Origin: G963677085 sp963677085
GTDB lineage: Bacteria > Planctomycetota > Planctomycetia > Pirellulales > Thermoguttaceae
Length of the DNA stretch: 64,000 bases
Direction of reading: 5' to 3'
Assembly (NCBI GenBank): GCA_963677085.2
Contig: CAXXFH010000004.1
Span: forward strand, 1,488,001-1,552,000
Below the pieces are notes generated by a model that searched no databases, was not told the origin of the DNA, and saw only the letters and a list, made by a program, of their open reading frames with translations. This document shows, one piece after another, positions 18,995-27,860 of the stretch. Made by a program: the position numbers and the translations under genes. How positions within the stretch are numbered: position 1 is the first letter of the stretch; every line of letters starts with the position of its first letter.

Positions 18995-19549
18995 CTAGGG
19001 CAACGGCTCCAGGAGAAAGTCGTCGATTTCGACTGATGCCCCCTGTTGGAGGAAGTCGATGCTGACCAACAACCGCGTCTCGCCGCGGCGGCGAAGCACT
19101 ACCCCCTCAACCCCCATCAGCCCGCCGTGCCGCACCCGAACCCGGTCTCCTGCCTCCAAGCGGCTCTCCACCGTCAGAGGGGCATCCGACGAAATCAGTT
19201 GCCGTAGCTGCCCCAGATCGTGAACCAGTTGCTGCTGATCCTCGACGTGCAGAATTCGCGAAATACGGTTGGTTTTCAGCACACGGACCCGCTCTTGCTC
19301 TGAACCCCAGACAAATACATAGCCAGGAAAGAGCGGGGCAAACGAGGAAACCTTGCGACGCCGATAGGTATTCTTTTTTACCAAAGGCAGATAAAATGGG
19401 ACTTGATGGGCCACCAACTCGCGGGCAACTGCCTTTTCTTGTCGTGCCTTGGTATAGAACACCCACCACTGCCGTTGCGAGGGCTCCTCGAAAGGACCTT
19501 CCAGCAACGATTCGGGAAAAATGCTCGGCTCTTCTCGCAAAATCGGCAT
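18995..19549 (-). CDS. Specialised NusG paralogue (RfaH/LoaP-like antiterminator)
   Basis: A 184-residue protein. Residues about 15-105 are an NGN domain (WWVFYTKARQEKAVARELV, PFYLPLVKK, PLFPGYVFVW) and the end is a KOW domain (EAGDRVRVRHGGLMGVEGVV). It binds RNA polymerase and suppresses pausing or termination. Housekeeping nusG normally sits beside secE and rplK, whereas this copy heads an exopolysaccharide operon, as RfaH/UpxY/LoaP-type paralogues do. An ATG at 19549 preceded by AAAGGTGG is preferred over a TTG at 19567. Regulation of the downstream exosortase operon is inferred from position. Confidence 0.87.
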   Translation of the reverse strand: MPILREEPSIFPESLLEGPFEEPSQRQWWVFYTKARQEKAVARELVAHQVPFYLPLVKKNTYRRRKVSSFAPLFPGYVFVWGSEQERVRVLKTNRISRILHVEDQQQLVHDLGQLRQLISSDAPLTVESRLEAGDRVRVRHGGLMGVEGVVLRRRGETRLLVSIDFLQQGASVEIDDFLLEPLP

Positions 19550-20057
19550 CGCCGACCACCTTTTCAAAACCGCGTCCCAAACCGGCTATCGTGCAATCGC
19601 ATCTGGATTTTGCCAGTTTGAGACCATTCTTCAGTACACAAACCGGGTAATTATACGCCTTTTCGAGGATCTATCCATCGGACCCCACCACCGGCCCATT
19701 TCGCCCCGGAACTTCCGAATACCCCTAATCCATCCCCAGTCGAATCCGCACCGCTAACCTGAGGGGCAATCCCGACGCCGTTGCACTGACCGGTAATTCA
19801 CAGCCAGATTCGCGCTCTCTTGATTTCGGGACTTTGTTACACTTGAGCCCACCGATCGACGCGAGTCAAAGGTATTTCGCCTCGAATAGCCAAGATTGGT
19901 GTTCCCTCACTCGGTCATCGAAAAACGATCCCATTGCCACCCCCGCGCTTTGAATAAACCGCGAGAGTCGGCTCCAGGGCGCTCACTGGCGGCCAACCGT
20001 TCAAAAAAACGCAAACACCCAAAAAACTCCCAATCCAGAACACCAGAAAGTACGACC
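19550..20057. promoter_or_regulatory. Divergent intergenic region, NusG-like gene / glmS
   Basis: 508 bp separate the minus-strand NusG-like gene from plus-strand glmS and must hold both promoters. I cannot point to a convincing -35/-10 pair for either. I saw no glmS-type ribozyme core just upstream of glmS. The glmS frame stays open back to 19896, but this extension has the composition of non-coding DNA. Confidence 0.45.
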
Positions 20058-21947
20058 ATGTGCGGAATCGTCGGCTATATCGGGTCGCGTGAAGCAGCAG
20101 AATTTCTCGTTGGCGGTTTACGACGATTGGAATACCGGGGCTACGACAGTGCCGGGGTAGCCACGCTTACTTCCGCCGCACGCCGAAACCTCGTGGTAGC
20201 CAAGACCTCCGGCCGCATCGAACGCCTCGAAGACAAGCTGGCCGATACACCGGCCCCCGGTCGAGTCGGCATTGGCCACACACGTTGGGCCACGCACGGG
20301 CGGCCCACCGACGAGAACGCCCACCCGCATGTCGGCGGCGACGGCACCTTGGCCCTGGTTCACAACGGCGTGATCGAAAACTTCACCGCCATTCGCCAAC
20401 GCCTTCAGACCGAAGGCTACGAGTTTCACTCGGCGACCGACAGCGAAGTTATCGCCCACCTGATCGACAGTTGTCTGGCCAAGCAACTCTCGACCACCGG
20501 CATGACGTTCGACGACGTCGTGGCCGCCGACTACCGGCCCTTGGTCGAGGCAGTTCAGGCTGCTCTGGCACAACTCCAGGGAACCTATGGCCTGGCGATT
20601 CTCTTCCGCGATTGGCCCAACGTGCTCATCGGCGCACGCCGGGGGAGCCCCTTGATCGTCGGCGTCGGCCATGGCGAACACTTCATCGCCAGCGATGCCT
20701 CGCCACTGGTCGGCTTCACCGACAAAATCGTCTATCTCGCCGACCACGAAGTGGCCCTGATTACGGCCGACTCACTGCGCGTGATTCACCGAGACGACGG
20801 CCACATCCACCACGACATCCACGAGCTGGAAATCGAGTCGGGCGATGTCGATTTGGCCGACTACGACCATTACATGCTCAAGGAGATCTTCGAGCAACCC
20901 GAGACGATCCGCAACGCCATGCGAGGACGGCTAGACTTCGACGCCGCCACGGCCAAGTTCGGAGGGCTAACGCTTACGCCCCAACAGCTTCGAGCGATCG
21001 AACGAATCATGCTGACCGCTTGCGGTACGAGTTGGCACGCGGCACTGGTCGGCGAATATCAAATCGAATCGCTCGCCCGACTGCCGGTTGAAGTGCAGTA
21101 CGGCAGCGAGTTGCGCTACCGAAACCCACCGATGGAGAACAACACGCTCGTGTTCGCCATCACCCAAAGTGGCGAAACGGCCGACACCCTGGCCGCTCTG
21201 CGAGAGATGCAGCGCAAGGGGCATCCGGTACTGGCGATCAACAACGTGGTGGGCAGCACCATCGCCCAAGAGGCCGATGGCGGGGTCTACCTCCGCGCCG
21301 GGGCCGAAATCGGGGTCGCCTCGACCAAGGCCTTCACCTCGCAATGCACGGTTCTCTCGATGCTCGCCCTCTACTTTGGGCGGCTGAGGCATTTGAGTTT
21401 TCACGCCGGTATGAGCATCATCGAAGAACTGGAAGCCCTGCCTGGCAAAGTCGAACAGGCCTTGCAGGTCAACGCGGAAGTGAAGCGAATTGCTGAGAAA
21501 TACGCCGATTGCAACAACTTCCTCTACTTGGGCCGGCAATTCAACTTTCCCACGGCCTTGGAAGGTGCCCTGAAGTTGAAGGAAATCAGCTACATCCACG
21601 CCGAGGGCTACCCGGCGGCCGAAATGAAACACGGCCCGATCGCCCTGGTCGATGGCAACACGCCCAGCGTGTTCATCCTTCCGCAAGGCCCCGTCTACGA
21701 CAAGGTGATCGCCAACATCCAGGAAATCAAAGCCCGAGGTGGCCCGGTCATCGCCGTGGTCGACGACGGCGACACCGAGGTCGAACGTCTGGCCGACGAC
21801 GTGATCCACGTTCCGGCCGTCGAAGAGTTCCTGCAGCCGATCGTCACGATCATCCCGCTGCAACTGCTGGCCTACCACATCGCCGTAACCCGCGGCTGCG
21901 ACGTCGACAAACCCCGCAATCTGGCAAAAAGCGTGACCGTCGAATAA
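20058..21947 (+). CDS. glmS: Glutamine--fructose-6-phosphate aminotransferase (isomerizing)
   Basis: A 629-residue GlmS that makes glucosamine-6-phosphate from fructose-6-phosphate and glutamine, the entry to UDP-GlcNAc for peptidoglycan, lipids and exopolysaccharide. The start is fixed by MCGIVGYIGS, because the N-terminal Cys (C2, exposed after Met removal) is the glutaminase nucleophile. RRLEYRGYDSAGV, GHTRWATHGRPT and HNGVIENF follow. Two SIS domains hold the sugar site (ACGTSWHAALVGEY, ITQSGETADTLAALRE) and the C-terminus is the typical DKPRNLAKSVTVE. It is about 20 residues longer than the E. coli enzyme because of an insert in the glutaminase domain (LAKQLSTTGMTFDDVVAAD). Confidence 0.97.
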   Translation: MCGIVGYIGSREAAEFLVGGLRRLEYRGYDSAGVATLTSAARRNLVVAKTSGRIERLEDKLADTPAPGRVGIGHTRWATHGRPTDENAHPHVGGDGTLALVHNGVIENFTAIRQRLQTEGYEFHSATDSEVIAHLIDSCLAKQLSTTGMTFDDVVAADYRPLVEAVQAALAQLQGTYGLAILFRDWPNVLIGARRGSPLIVGVGHGEHFIASDASPLVGFTDKIVYLADHEVALITADSLRVIHRDDGHIHHDIHELEIESGDVDLADYDHYMLKEIFEQPETIRNAMRGRLDFDAATAKFGGLTLTPQQLRAIERIMLTACGTSWHAALVGEYQIESLARLPVEVQYGSELRYRNPPMENNTLVFAITQSGETADTLAALREMQRKGHPVLAINNVVGSTIAQEADGGVYLRAGAEIGVASTKAFTSQCTVLSMLALYFGRLRHLSFHAGMSIIEELEALPGKVEQALQVNAEVKRIAEKYADCNNFLYLGRQFNFPTALEGALKLKEISYIHAEGYPAAEMKHGPIALVDGNTPSVFILPQGPVYDKVIANIQEIKARGGPVIAVVDDGDTEVERLADDVIHVPAVEEFLQPIVTIIPLQLLAYHIAVTRGCDVDKPRNLAKSVTVE

Positions 21948-21956
21948 CACGGCACC

Positions 21957-22053
21957 GCGCACGAAAAACGGGACCGGTCTAATTTTCGCGGGACGATTCG
22001 GCGAAGATGCTGCGCAAAATCAGGCGAAAATTAGACCTGGTTTTTTGTGCGCG
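21957..22053. terminator. Long bidirectional terminator-like hairpin after glmS
   Basis: An inner perfect 14-bp inverted repeat (GGTCTAATTTTCGC, 21976-21989; complement 22024-22037) is enclosed by an outer near-match (GCGCACGAAAAAC at 21957 against GTTTTTTGTGCGC). The inner arms surround a 34-nt loop. A T6 run follows on the plus strand and an A5 run precedes, so it can act on both convergent genes (glmS and the membrane protein at 22064). Confidence 0.7.
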
Positions 22054-22063
22054 TCTTTCGTGC

Positions 22064-22570
22064 TTAATGCTCGTCCGCTTCAAGTTGAAGCGTGTAGTGT
22101 CGCGCCAGCCCAAGCGGAAGAATTCCGAAGATTCCGAAGCTGCAGTCGATCAACTGCCAGTAGAGCGGAATACCGCGGATGGTGCCGCAAATCAGTGCCG
22201 TGGGGATCACCATCACGCAGGCAATCATCCCAAACTCGAGCACCCAGCGATTGCGCACCGGGTCGCGCAACGGCCCGAGAAAGGCTACAGCGATCACCAG
22301 ATGGGCAAACGCCAGCCAATCGGTGCCGTAGGCCATGAAGGGGTAAGCGGCGTAGGTGTTCACCACGCCTTGATGCACCAGGGCGATCCAGTGCTGCAAT
22401 CCCGAGTACGCCTCGGGCGGAACGTCCGTCGATACCCCGACCAGCGACGCCAGCACATCGAGTTCCCAGCGGAGTGGAAAGGCCGTTAGCCCGCTGAGCA
22501 CCAGCGCGGCAATAAAGAAAGCCAGCAGCCCGCGAATTCGCCGCAAGAGTAGATCTTCTCGACTCGACAT
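22064..22570 (-). CDS. Small membrane protein of unknown function, four membrane segments
   Basis: A 168-residue protein with hydrophobic segments near residues 12-30 (GLLAFFIAALVLSGLTAFPL), 85-105 (DWLAFAHLVIAVAFLGPL), 115-135 (FGMIACVMVIPTALICGTI) and 140-155. Conserved-looking polar spots include a GLQHWIALVHQGV stretch and the loop GPLRDPVRNRWV. I do not recognise the family. The ATG at 22570 is preferred; a TTG at 22585 would add five residues. It is convergent with glmS and shares the terminator hairpin. The gap to the next minus-strand gene is about 330 bp. Confidence 0.65.
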   Translation of the reverse strand: MSSREDLLLRRIRGLLAFFIAALVLSGLTAFPLRWELDVLASLVGVSTDVPPEAYSGLQHWIALVHQGVVNTYAAYPFMAYGTDWLAFAHLVIAVAFLGPLRDPVRNRWVLEFGMIACVMVIPTALICGTIRGIPLYWQLIDCSFGIFGILPLGLARHYTLQLEADEH

Positions 22571-22899
22571 GGCAGCTGCCCCCAAAAACGGTGTCCGGAC
22601 GTCGCTAGGAGACTATTCGTCGGACGAGACCGTTTCTTGGCCACCGTCAGCCAGGAGGTCGGCAAACGTCGCGGTCCGGCGCGGTTATCTGCCATCGCCT
22701 GCATTCGGCTTGTTCGGCTCTGTTTTGTCTTCCTTCGGACTTCGGTGAGAATCGAGTCATGCGGCAAAGGTTTGTCGCGGGCCTGGGGCCTCTGAGGAAC
22801 AGAGAAATCATCACCGTTCGACCTGAAGGAGGTCGCCGGCTGATACCGCCGTGAGTGCGCGGTACGCCAGCCCGTACATTTGTCGGTTGGCCCCCGGTT
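22571..22899. other. Intergenic stretch, no gene recognised
   Basis: About 330 bp between two minus-strand genes. A minus-strand frame (22486-22767) overlaps the membrane protein out of phase and has a random-looking composition. No RNA gene or repeat of the families described here was seen. Confidence 0.45.
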
Positions 22900-23271
22900 T
22901 CATTTTGCCGTCGGGTACTGAAACTTTTTCATCAACCGGATGACGCCAAAGGCGGCGAAGACCAATCCAGGGATGCCCAAAAAGAGCATGCTGGAGTTGC
23001 CCGAGATCAGGAGTGGGAGAAAACCGAAGAGACAGAACACGACACCCAGAAGGAGAGCGAACATTCCGGCGGATCGGACCTGAACGTTGGCTGCCGAGAT
23101 AACCTTCCGGTTATTGTCGATAATCTGGTTGATGAGGTTGACTCGCTCTTCACACGCGTTAACGCAGGCAAGGCCGTTTGGCAGAGATGCCGCGCAGTCG
23201 ACACATAGCCCTTTGCAGCAGGACTTGCAGAATCCGATTGCCGGTCTGTCTGGGTGATTGAAGCAGTTCAT
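22900..23271 (-). CDS. B-box-like zinc-binding membrane protein
   Basis: A 123-residue protein starting MNCFNHPDRPAIGFCKSCCK, with GLCVDCAASLPNGLACVNAC next. The C/H spacing is that of a B-box-type zinc finger seen at the N-terminus of many bacterial membrane proteins. Two membrane segments follow (FALLLGVVFCLFGFLPLLI and LFLGIPGLVFAAFGVIRLM). The function of this architecture is unknown; the finger should face the cytosol. It stands alone, 182 bp from the histidine kinase stop and on the same strand. Confidence 0.75.
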   Translation of the reverse strand: MNCFNHPDRPAIGFCKSCCKGLCVDCAASLPNGLACVNACEERVNLINQIIDNNRKVISAANVQVRSAGMFALLLGVVFCLFGFLPLLISGNSSMLFLGIPGLVFAAFGVIRLMKKFQYPTAK

Positions 23272-23453
23272 CCAGTCTCCTTCACCTTTTCACATTTCCG
23301 ACGCATCGTTTCATCAGCGGCAGGCACTGACATCAATCTGCTAGAGAGCTACGCTACCATGCTTCCGGGCTGACGTCAACCAGCCGTCAGCAGGGACAGC
23401 GGCGGAACGGATACCGGCGACCGAAACGGGGCAACGGCGCTGAGTACCCCACA

Positions 23454-26090
23454 CTACATCTCGGCGGGCAAACGATCGTGGGCGTACTTTGCAACGGTAT
23501 CCAGCAGCACGTGGCGGTCGATCGGTTTGCTGATGTAGTCATCGCAACCGGCGGCCACACACTTCTGGCGATCCCCTTTCATGGCATGGGCGGTCAGGGC
23601 CACGATCGGCACTTGGCAGCCCTGCTGCCGAAGACGATGCGACGCACCGTAGCCATCGAGCACAGGCATCTGCATGTCCATCAGAATAACCCGAAACGGC
23701 TGGCCCGCCTCCTCGGCTTCTGCCACGGCATCGATGGCCTCTTCGCCATTGTTGGCCACCGTAACCTCAGCCCCCGCTTTCTCCAGCAGACAACGGATCA
23801 ACCGCTGATTGTCGATCCCATCTTCGGCAACGAGAACCCGACACCCGACGACGTCGTCCGGCGAAGCCGTCGCACTTACGGATGTCGCGGAATCGTGCGA
23901 CGTTGCCTTCGCGCAGGGGTCGTAGAGTTCGATCCCCTTCAGCGGACCGGTAGCAACGGTAATTGTAAAGGTGCTACCGCGATCGAGTTCGCTTTCGACG
24001 ACGATGTCGCCGCCCAACATATTGGCCAGCCGACGAGAGATGGCCAATCCCAGTCCGGTACCTCCGAAGCGGCGCGTGGTGGAGTTGTCGGCCTGAGAAA
24101 AGGGCGAGAACAGGCGGTCGAGCTGCGTGGCCGACATCCCGATGCCCGTATCGATCACCTGCACCTCAAGCACCGGGTAAAGCACCACATCGTTGCGCAA
24201 CTGCGCGATGACGCGGACATCCCCCTTTTCGGTAAACTTCACCGCATTGCCGATCGTGTTGATGAGTATCTGCCGCAACCGGGTAGAATCGGTCTGAATC
24301 AAGCGGGGCAACACCCCTCGAAACTGGCAGCTCAACCGCAGATTTTTCTCCTGGGCGCGAACCTGCATCAGATCGACTACGTCTTCGATGACCATCATCG
24401 GCGAACACGAAACCCGCTCGATTTCGGTACGACCGGCCTCGATCTTCGACAGATCAAGGATGTCGTTGATAATCTCCAGCAGATACTTGCCGTTGCGCTG
24501 GATGGTTTTCACCGCTTCGACTTTTTCTTCGACACAATCGGGCTTTCCGATGTTTTCCAACAAGAGATCGGAAAAGCCGAGGATGGCGGTCATCGGCGTA
24601 CGAATTTCGTGGCTCATGTTGGCCAAAAATTCACTTTTTGCCTGGGTAGCGTTCTCGGCCGTTAAAATGGCCTTGCGCAGTTGTTGTTCGCTACGTTTTC
24701 GGTCTTCAATGCTGCGGGTAACGCCCATCAGGCCGATGGGCCGTTTGTTTTCGTCGCAGATGAACGAAACCCTCACCTCACCCCAGATCGTCGAACCGTT
24801 TTTGCGGCAGAGCTCCAACTCCAGCGTTTCGTGCATTTCGGTCGGATCGAACCCGGCGTTGACGAGTTCTATAGCACGCCCAATGGCATGCCTTGCTCGC
24901 AGGGTCGACTCCGGCGTAAGCGTGGCCTCCAAATCCTGGTGCATTGCCTCTTCCACGGAGAAGCCACGCATAAATTCAACCGAGGGACTAATGAACGTCA
25001 TCCGCAAGTCGAGATCAGACGTCCAGATGATGTCGTTGGCGTTTTCGGCAAGCAAGCGATAACAATGCTCGCTCTTTTCCAGTGCCGCTTCGGCCCGTTT
25101 GCGACTGGTAATGTCGGAAAATACGGCCACGCCAGCCACGATCTTGCCGTCGTCGTTTCGGGCAGGCGCCGCATTGACCAGTACCCACCTGTCTTTCCCG
25201 TCAGCATGCCGGATGACCATTTCAGCATCCCGCGTGACTTCTCCGTCGCGAATCGCTCGCACTAGGGGAAGTTCTTCATATTGGTAGGGCACGCCATCGG
25301 GACGGCACAATTTCCACGGTTTGGCACCCGGCATGTCGAAGAGATTGTCCGACGCCACCGCTTCTTGGCCATAGAGCTTGCGAGCAACCGAGTTCGCAAT
25401 GCGGATTCGGCCATCCGAGGCATCGGCAACCAAAATTCCTGTCGGCGAATGCTCGATCGCCGCCAAGAGCAGGGCCTGGGTTTCGTCCAGTTCTTTTTCC
25501 GCACGCTTATTGCTGGCGATGGTTCGGCGCAACTCGGCGTTGGCGTTCGTCCATGCGGCCGTTCGTGTGCGGAGCAGTTCGGCGAAGTGATGGCGATGAC
25601 GCTCCAAACCCGCTTCAATCCGCTTGCGATTGCAGATGTCGGTAATCAGCACGGCAACATACTGCGGATTGCCCTGCTCGTCATCCATAAGAAACCAATG
25701 GTTCCAGGTAATTCTGGTCAGGCCATTGGCGAGCAACAGATTCAACTCGCCCATCCAATGCCGTTCGCGAAGCACACCGGGGAGGATCTCGGCATCGAAA
25801 CGCTGCTGCAAAGCCCGAGGCATATAGTCGCGAATGTCTTGGCCGCTACAGTCTTCCGGCGAGTTTGCACCCAGCAAATGGGCCAGGTTGGCGTCGGCAC
25901 AGACGAGCCGGCCTTCGAGATCGAACCACCCAATGCCCTGCCGATAAGCCTCTAGCAACCGTTTCAGCACATCGACTTCAATACGGTCTTGTTCGGCGCG
26001 CACCGTGTCGGTTTCCGCCTGCTGCAAACTCAGGCGCAACTGTTGTAGCTCGTCGATAAGCTGTTGTTTCGATTTATCCTGATCTTTCAT
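23454..26090 (-). CDS. Hybrid sensor histidine kinase with three PAS domains and a receiver
   Basis: 878 residues, no membrane segment, so a cytosolic sensor. Order: N-terminal coiled coil (1-45), PAS (about 45-160), PAS (205-330), PAS/PAC (340-470), HisKA with phospho-acceptor H494 in FLANMSHEIRTPMTAILGF, HATPase with N615 in NTIGNAVKFTEKG and the G boxes DTGIGMS and GTGLGLAISRRLA, then a receiver (about 750-872) with D805 in VILMDMQMPVLDGYG. All catalytic residues are present. It should sense a small ligand or redox signal through PAS and pass phosphate to its receiver and on to an unlinked partner; no response regulator or HPt gene is adjacent. Confidence 0.93.
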   Translation of the reverse strand: MKDQDKSKQQLIDELQQLRLSLQQAETDTVRAEQDRIEVDVLKRLLEAYRQGIGWFDLEGRLVCADANLAHLLGANSPEDCSGQDIRDYMPRALQQRFDAEILPGVLRERHWMGELNLLLANGLTRITWNHWFLMDDEQGNPQYVAVLITDICNRKRIEAGLERHRHHFAELLRTRTAAWTNANAELRRTIASNKRAEKELDETQALLLAAIEHSPTGILVADASDGRIRIANSVARKLYGQEAVASDNLFDMPGAKPWKLCRPDGVPYQYEELPLVRAIRDGEVTRDAEMVIRHADGKDRWVLVNAAPARNDDGKIVAGVAVFSDITSRKRAEAALEKSEHCYRLLAENANDIIWTSDLDLRMTFISPSVEFMRGFSVEEAMHQDLEATLTPESTLRARHAIGRAIELVNAGFDPTEMHETLELELCRKNGSTIWGEVRVSFICDENKRPIGLMGVTRSIEDRKRSEQQLRKAILTAENATQAKSEFLANMSHEIRTPMTAILGFSDLLLENIGKPDCVEEKVEAVKTIQRNGKYLLEIINDILDLSKIEAGRTEIERVSCSPMMVIEDVVDLMQVRAQEKNLRLSCQFRGVLPRLIQTDSTRLRQILINTIGNAVKFTEKGDVRVIAQLRNDVVLYPVLEVQVIDTGIGMSATQLDRLFSPFSQADNSTTRRFGGTGLGLAISRRLANMLGGDIVVESELDRGSTFTITVATGPLKGIELYDPCAKATSHDSATSVSATASPDDVVGCRVLVAEDGIDNQRLIRCLLEKAGAEVTVANNGEEAIDAVAEAEEAGQPFRVILMDMQMPVLDGYGASHRLRQQGCQVPIVALTAHAMKGDRQKCVAAGCDDYISKPIDRHVLLDTVAKYAHDRLPAEM

Positions 26091-26127
26091 TGGCCGAGTT
26101 CGTTTCCTACCACACTACCTCCTTTTA

Positions 26128-26226
26128 TTGATGTCCACATATTCATTGAACGGTCGGCTAGGGCCAGAAGCCTTGAAGCCGGGTTCCCGATGGTCGCCCT
26201 CCGTTCATTCAATATGCAAGACTCAA
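26128..26226 (+). repeat. Dispersed repeat R1, copy A
   Basis: A diverged copy upstream of the histidine kinase. It starts TTGATGTCCACAT, has the core GGTTCCCGATGGTCGCCCT and ends ATGCAAGACTCAA, so its ends are an imperfect inverted repeat like the other R1 copies. The rest of the 26091-26517 gap shows no gene. Confidence 0.7.
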
Positions 26227-26517
26227 AAGGATCGACCGACAAAAAACTCGCCAATTCACCGGGCCGTGCTTCGCCACGGCCCTCGGGATTCGCCTTGGAA
26301 AACGGTAAGTTGTTTTTTTCGGGCCATTCTTACACACCGTGTACGCCCGCGCTCCGCATATCGCGGCAAGGCCTCGCCGAATTGGCGCTAAACTTTTCAC
26401 TGGTGCCACCTTAAAAAACCTTAGGTTAGAATTCGGCTACCGTAGCGCCTTTTACGACGGCTCGACACGGTCGTAACGATCGCACCGAAAACAACAACGC
26501 GTCGTCGGCCACGGCAG

Positions 26518-27594
26518 CTATTCGAGGGCCTTCTGCATGGCGGGCGTTACCCACTCATCAAAACCATGGTCGCTCTTAACCAACAGCAGTACGGCCAAGT
26601 TTTCACGCTTCGCCCAGGCGAAGGCTTCCTCGGGCCCCAGAACAAAAAGCGCAGTGGCCAAAGCGTCGGCCGTCATACACGAGTCGGACAGCACCGAAAC
26701 GGAGGCCAGCCGATGGGAGACAGGCCGGCCCGAGCGCGGATCGAGAATGTGGCAGTACCGGGCACCCTCGATCTCGAAATAGTTGCGGTAGTCGCCCGAG
26801 GTGGCCAATGCCCGGTCGCGCATGGCGATCACGCGCTGGATAGTGCGGCTGCCGCTGGTGGGTCGTTCGATGGCAATTTGCCAGGGCAAATTCTCGGCGT
26901 TATGTCCTCGGGTGCGAACCTCGCCGCCGACTTCAACCATGTAGTCGGTTATCCCCTGGGCGTTAAGTAGTTCGGCCACTTGGTCCACGGCGTAGCCTTT
27001 GGCGATCGCCGAAAGATCGAGATACACGGCGGCCAGATCTTTGCGAGCCGCAGGCGGTTCGGCACGAAGTTCCACGTGTTGCATTCCCACGGCGGCCCGA
27101 GCTGTAGCGATCTGCTCGTCCGACGGCACCCGATCGGTCGCCTGGCGTCCCGGTCCGAAGTTCCACAACTTCACCAACGGGCCCACCGTGGGGTCGAACG
27201 CGCCGCCGGTGATTTCATGCGTGTGCTCGGCTTCCTTAAGTACGCGATACGTAGACGGCGAGAGGCTGAACCACTGATCGGCTGCGGCGGCGTTGAACCG
27301 GGAAAGCTCCGAATCGTCGCGATAGGTCGACATCTGCTGATTGACCGTTTCGAGACACTCGGCCACATCCTCGGCCAGTGCCGCTCGATCCAACGACTGC
27401 GCGGCATCGACGACCTTGACCGAGTAACTGGTCCCCATCGCGACGCCGGTCACTTCGATCTGATGAAGACGTGCCGATGGTACTTCCGGCGGACGACAGC
27501 CGATTTGCGCCAACGTCATGGCGGTAAGTGATATGGTTGCCAAGGCGGTGGCGAAGAAACGGGGGGGCGGGCGTAGGGTTTTCTCGATGTGCAT
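26518..27594 (-). CDS. apbE: FAD:protein FMN transferase, ApbE family
   Basis: A 358-residue ApbE-type protein that attaches FMN to Ser/Thr of redox partner proteins (such as Nqr/Rnf subunits) outside the cytosolic membrane. It has VTGVAMGTSYSVKVVD near the N-terminus, MSTYRDDSELSRFN, GGAFDPTVGPLVKLWNFG, the flavin-site stretch LSAIAKGYAVDQVAE, and the C-terminal YCHILDPRSGRPV and DSCMTADALATALFVLG. The start is ATG 27594, giving a signal or lipoprotein-like leader with a Cys at residue 33 (LAQIGC); the in-frame extension to 27705 is unlikely. No Nqr or Rnf gene is in the window. Confidence 0.9.
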   Translation of the reverse strand: MHIEKTLRPPPRFFATALATISLTAMTLAQIGCRPPEVPSARLHQIEVTGVAMGTSYSVKVVDAAQSLDRAALAEDVAECLETVNQQMSTYRDDSELSRFNAAAADQWFSLSPSTYRVLKEAEHTHEITGGAFDPTVGPLVKLWNFGPGRQATDRVPSDEQIATARAAVGMQHVELRAEPPAARKDLAAVYLDLSAIAKGYAVDQVAELLNAQGITDYMVEVGGEVRTRGHNAENLPWQIAIERPTSGSRTIQRVIAMRDRALATSGDYRNYFEIEGARYCHILDPRSGRPVSHRLASVSVLSDSCMTADALATALFVLGPEEAFAWAKRENLAVLLLVKSDHGFDEWVTPAMQKALE

Positions 27595-27623
27595 GGGGGA
27601 ACCAATGTCGATCTCGCTGCGGT

Positions 27624-27751
27624 CCCGGGGGTTGCCACCCCGGGGCTTGGATGGGGTTTCAAGTGAACGAAACGTTGCTCTCAACAACACGTCATTCTCA
27701 AGCAAACAAGTCTCTTTTTTTCTTCCAAGCCCACGGGTGGCAATCCGTGGG
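27624..27751. repeat. Two short palindromes of the CCCxGGG-TTGCCA type
   Basis: A hairpin at 27624-27644 (CCCGGGG-loop-CCCCGGG around GTTGCCA) and one at 27730-27751 (CCCACGG-loop-CCGTGGG around GTGGCAAT). Both enclose a TTGCCA or TGGCAA word and lie in the apbE upstream region. They look like members of one small intergenic palindrome family. Confidence 0.55.
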
Positions 27752-27797
27752 TCTCGATACTATACCCAAACATACCCCTCCTTGCCGCATAAACAAA

Positions 27798-27833
27798 ACT
27801 CCGGAACCCGAACCTACGATCGGATTCCGGAGT
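27798..27833 (-). terminator. Rho-independent terminator of the acyl-CoA synthetase gene
   Basis: Arms ACTCCGGA (27798-27805) and TCCGGAGT (27826-27833). On the minus strand the hairpin is followed by TTTTGTTT. It lies 28 bp after the stop codon of the minus-strand gene. Confidence 0.7.
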
Positions 27834-27860
27834 AATCGATTTCGTCAGACGAGCGTCTCG

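Noticed and set aside
19800..20057. glmS ribozyme upstream of glmS
   Set aside because: No recognisable core; such ribozymes are mostly known from Firmicutes, and the leader has no matching fold by eye.
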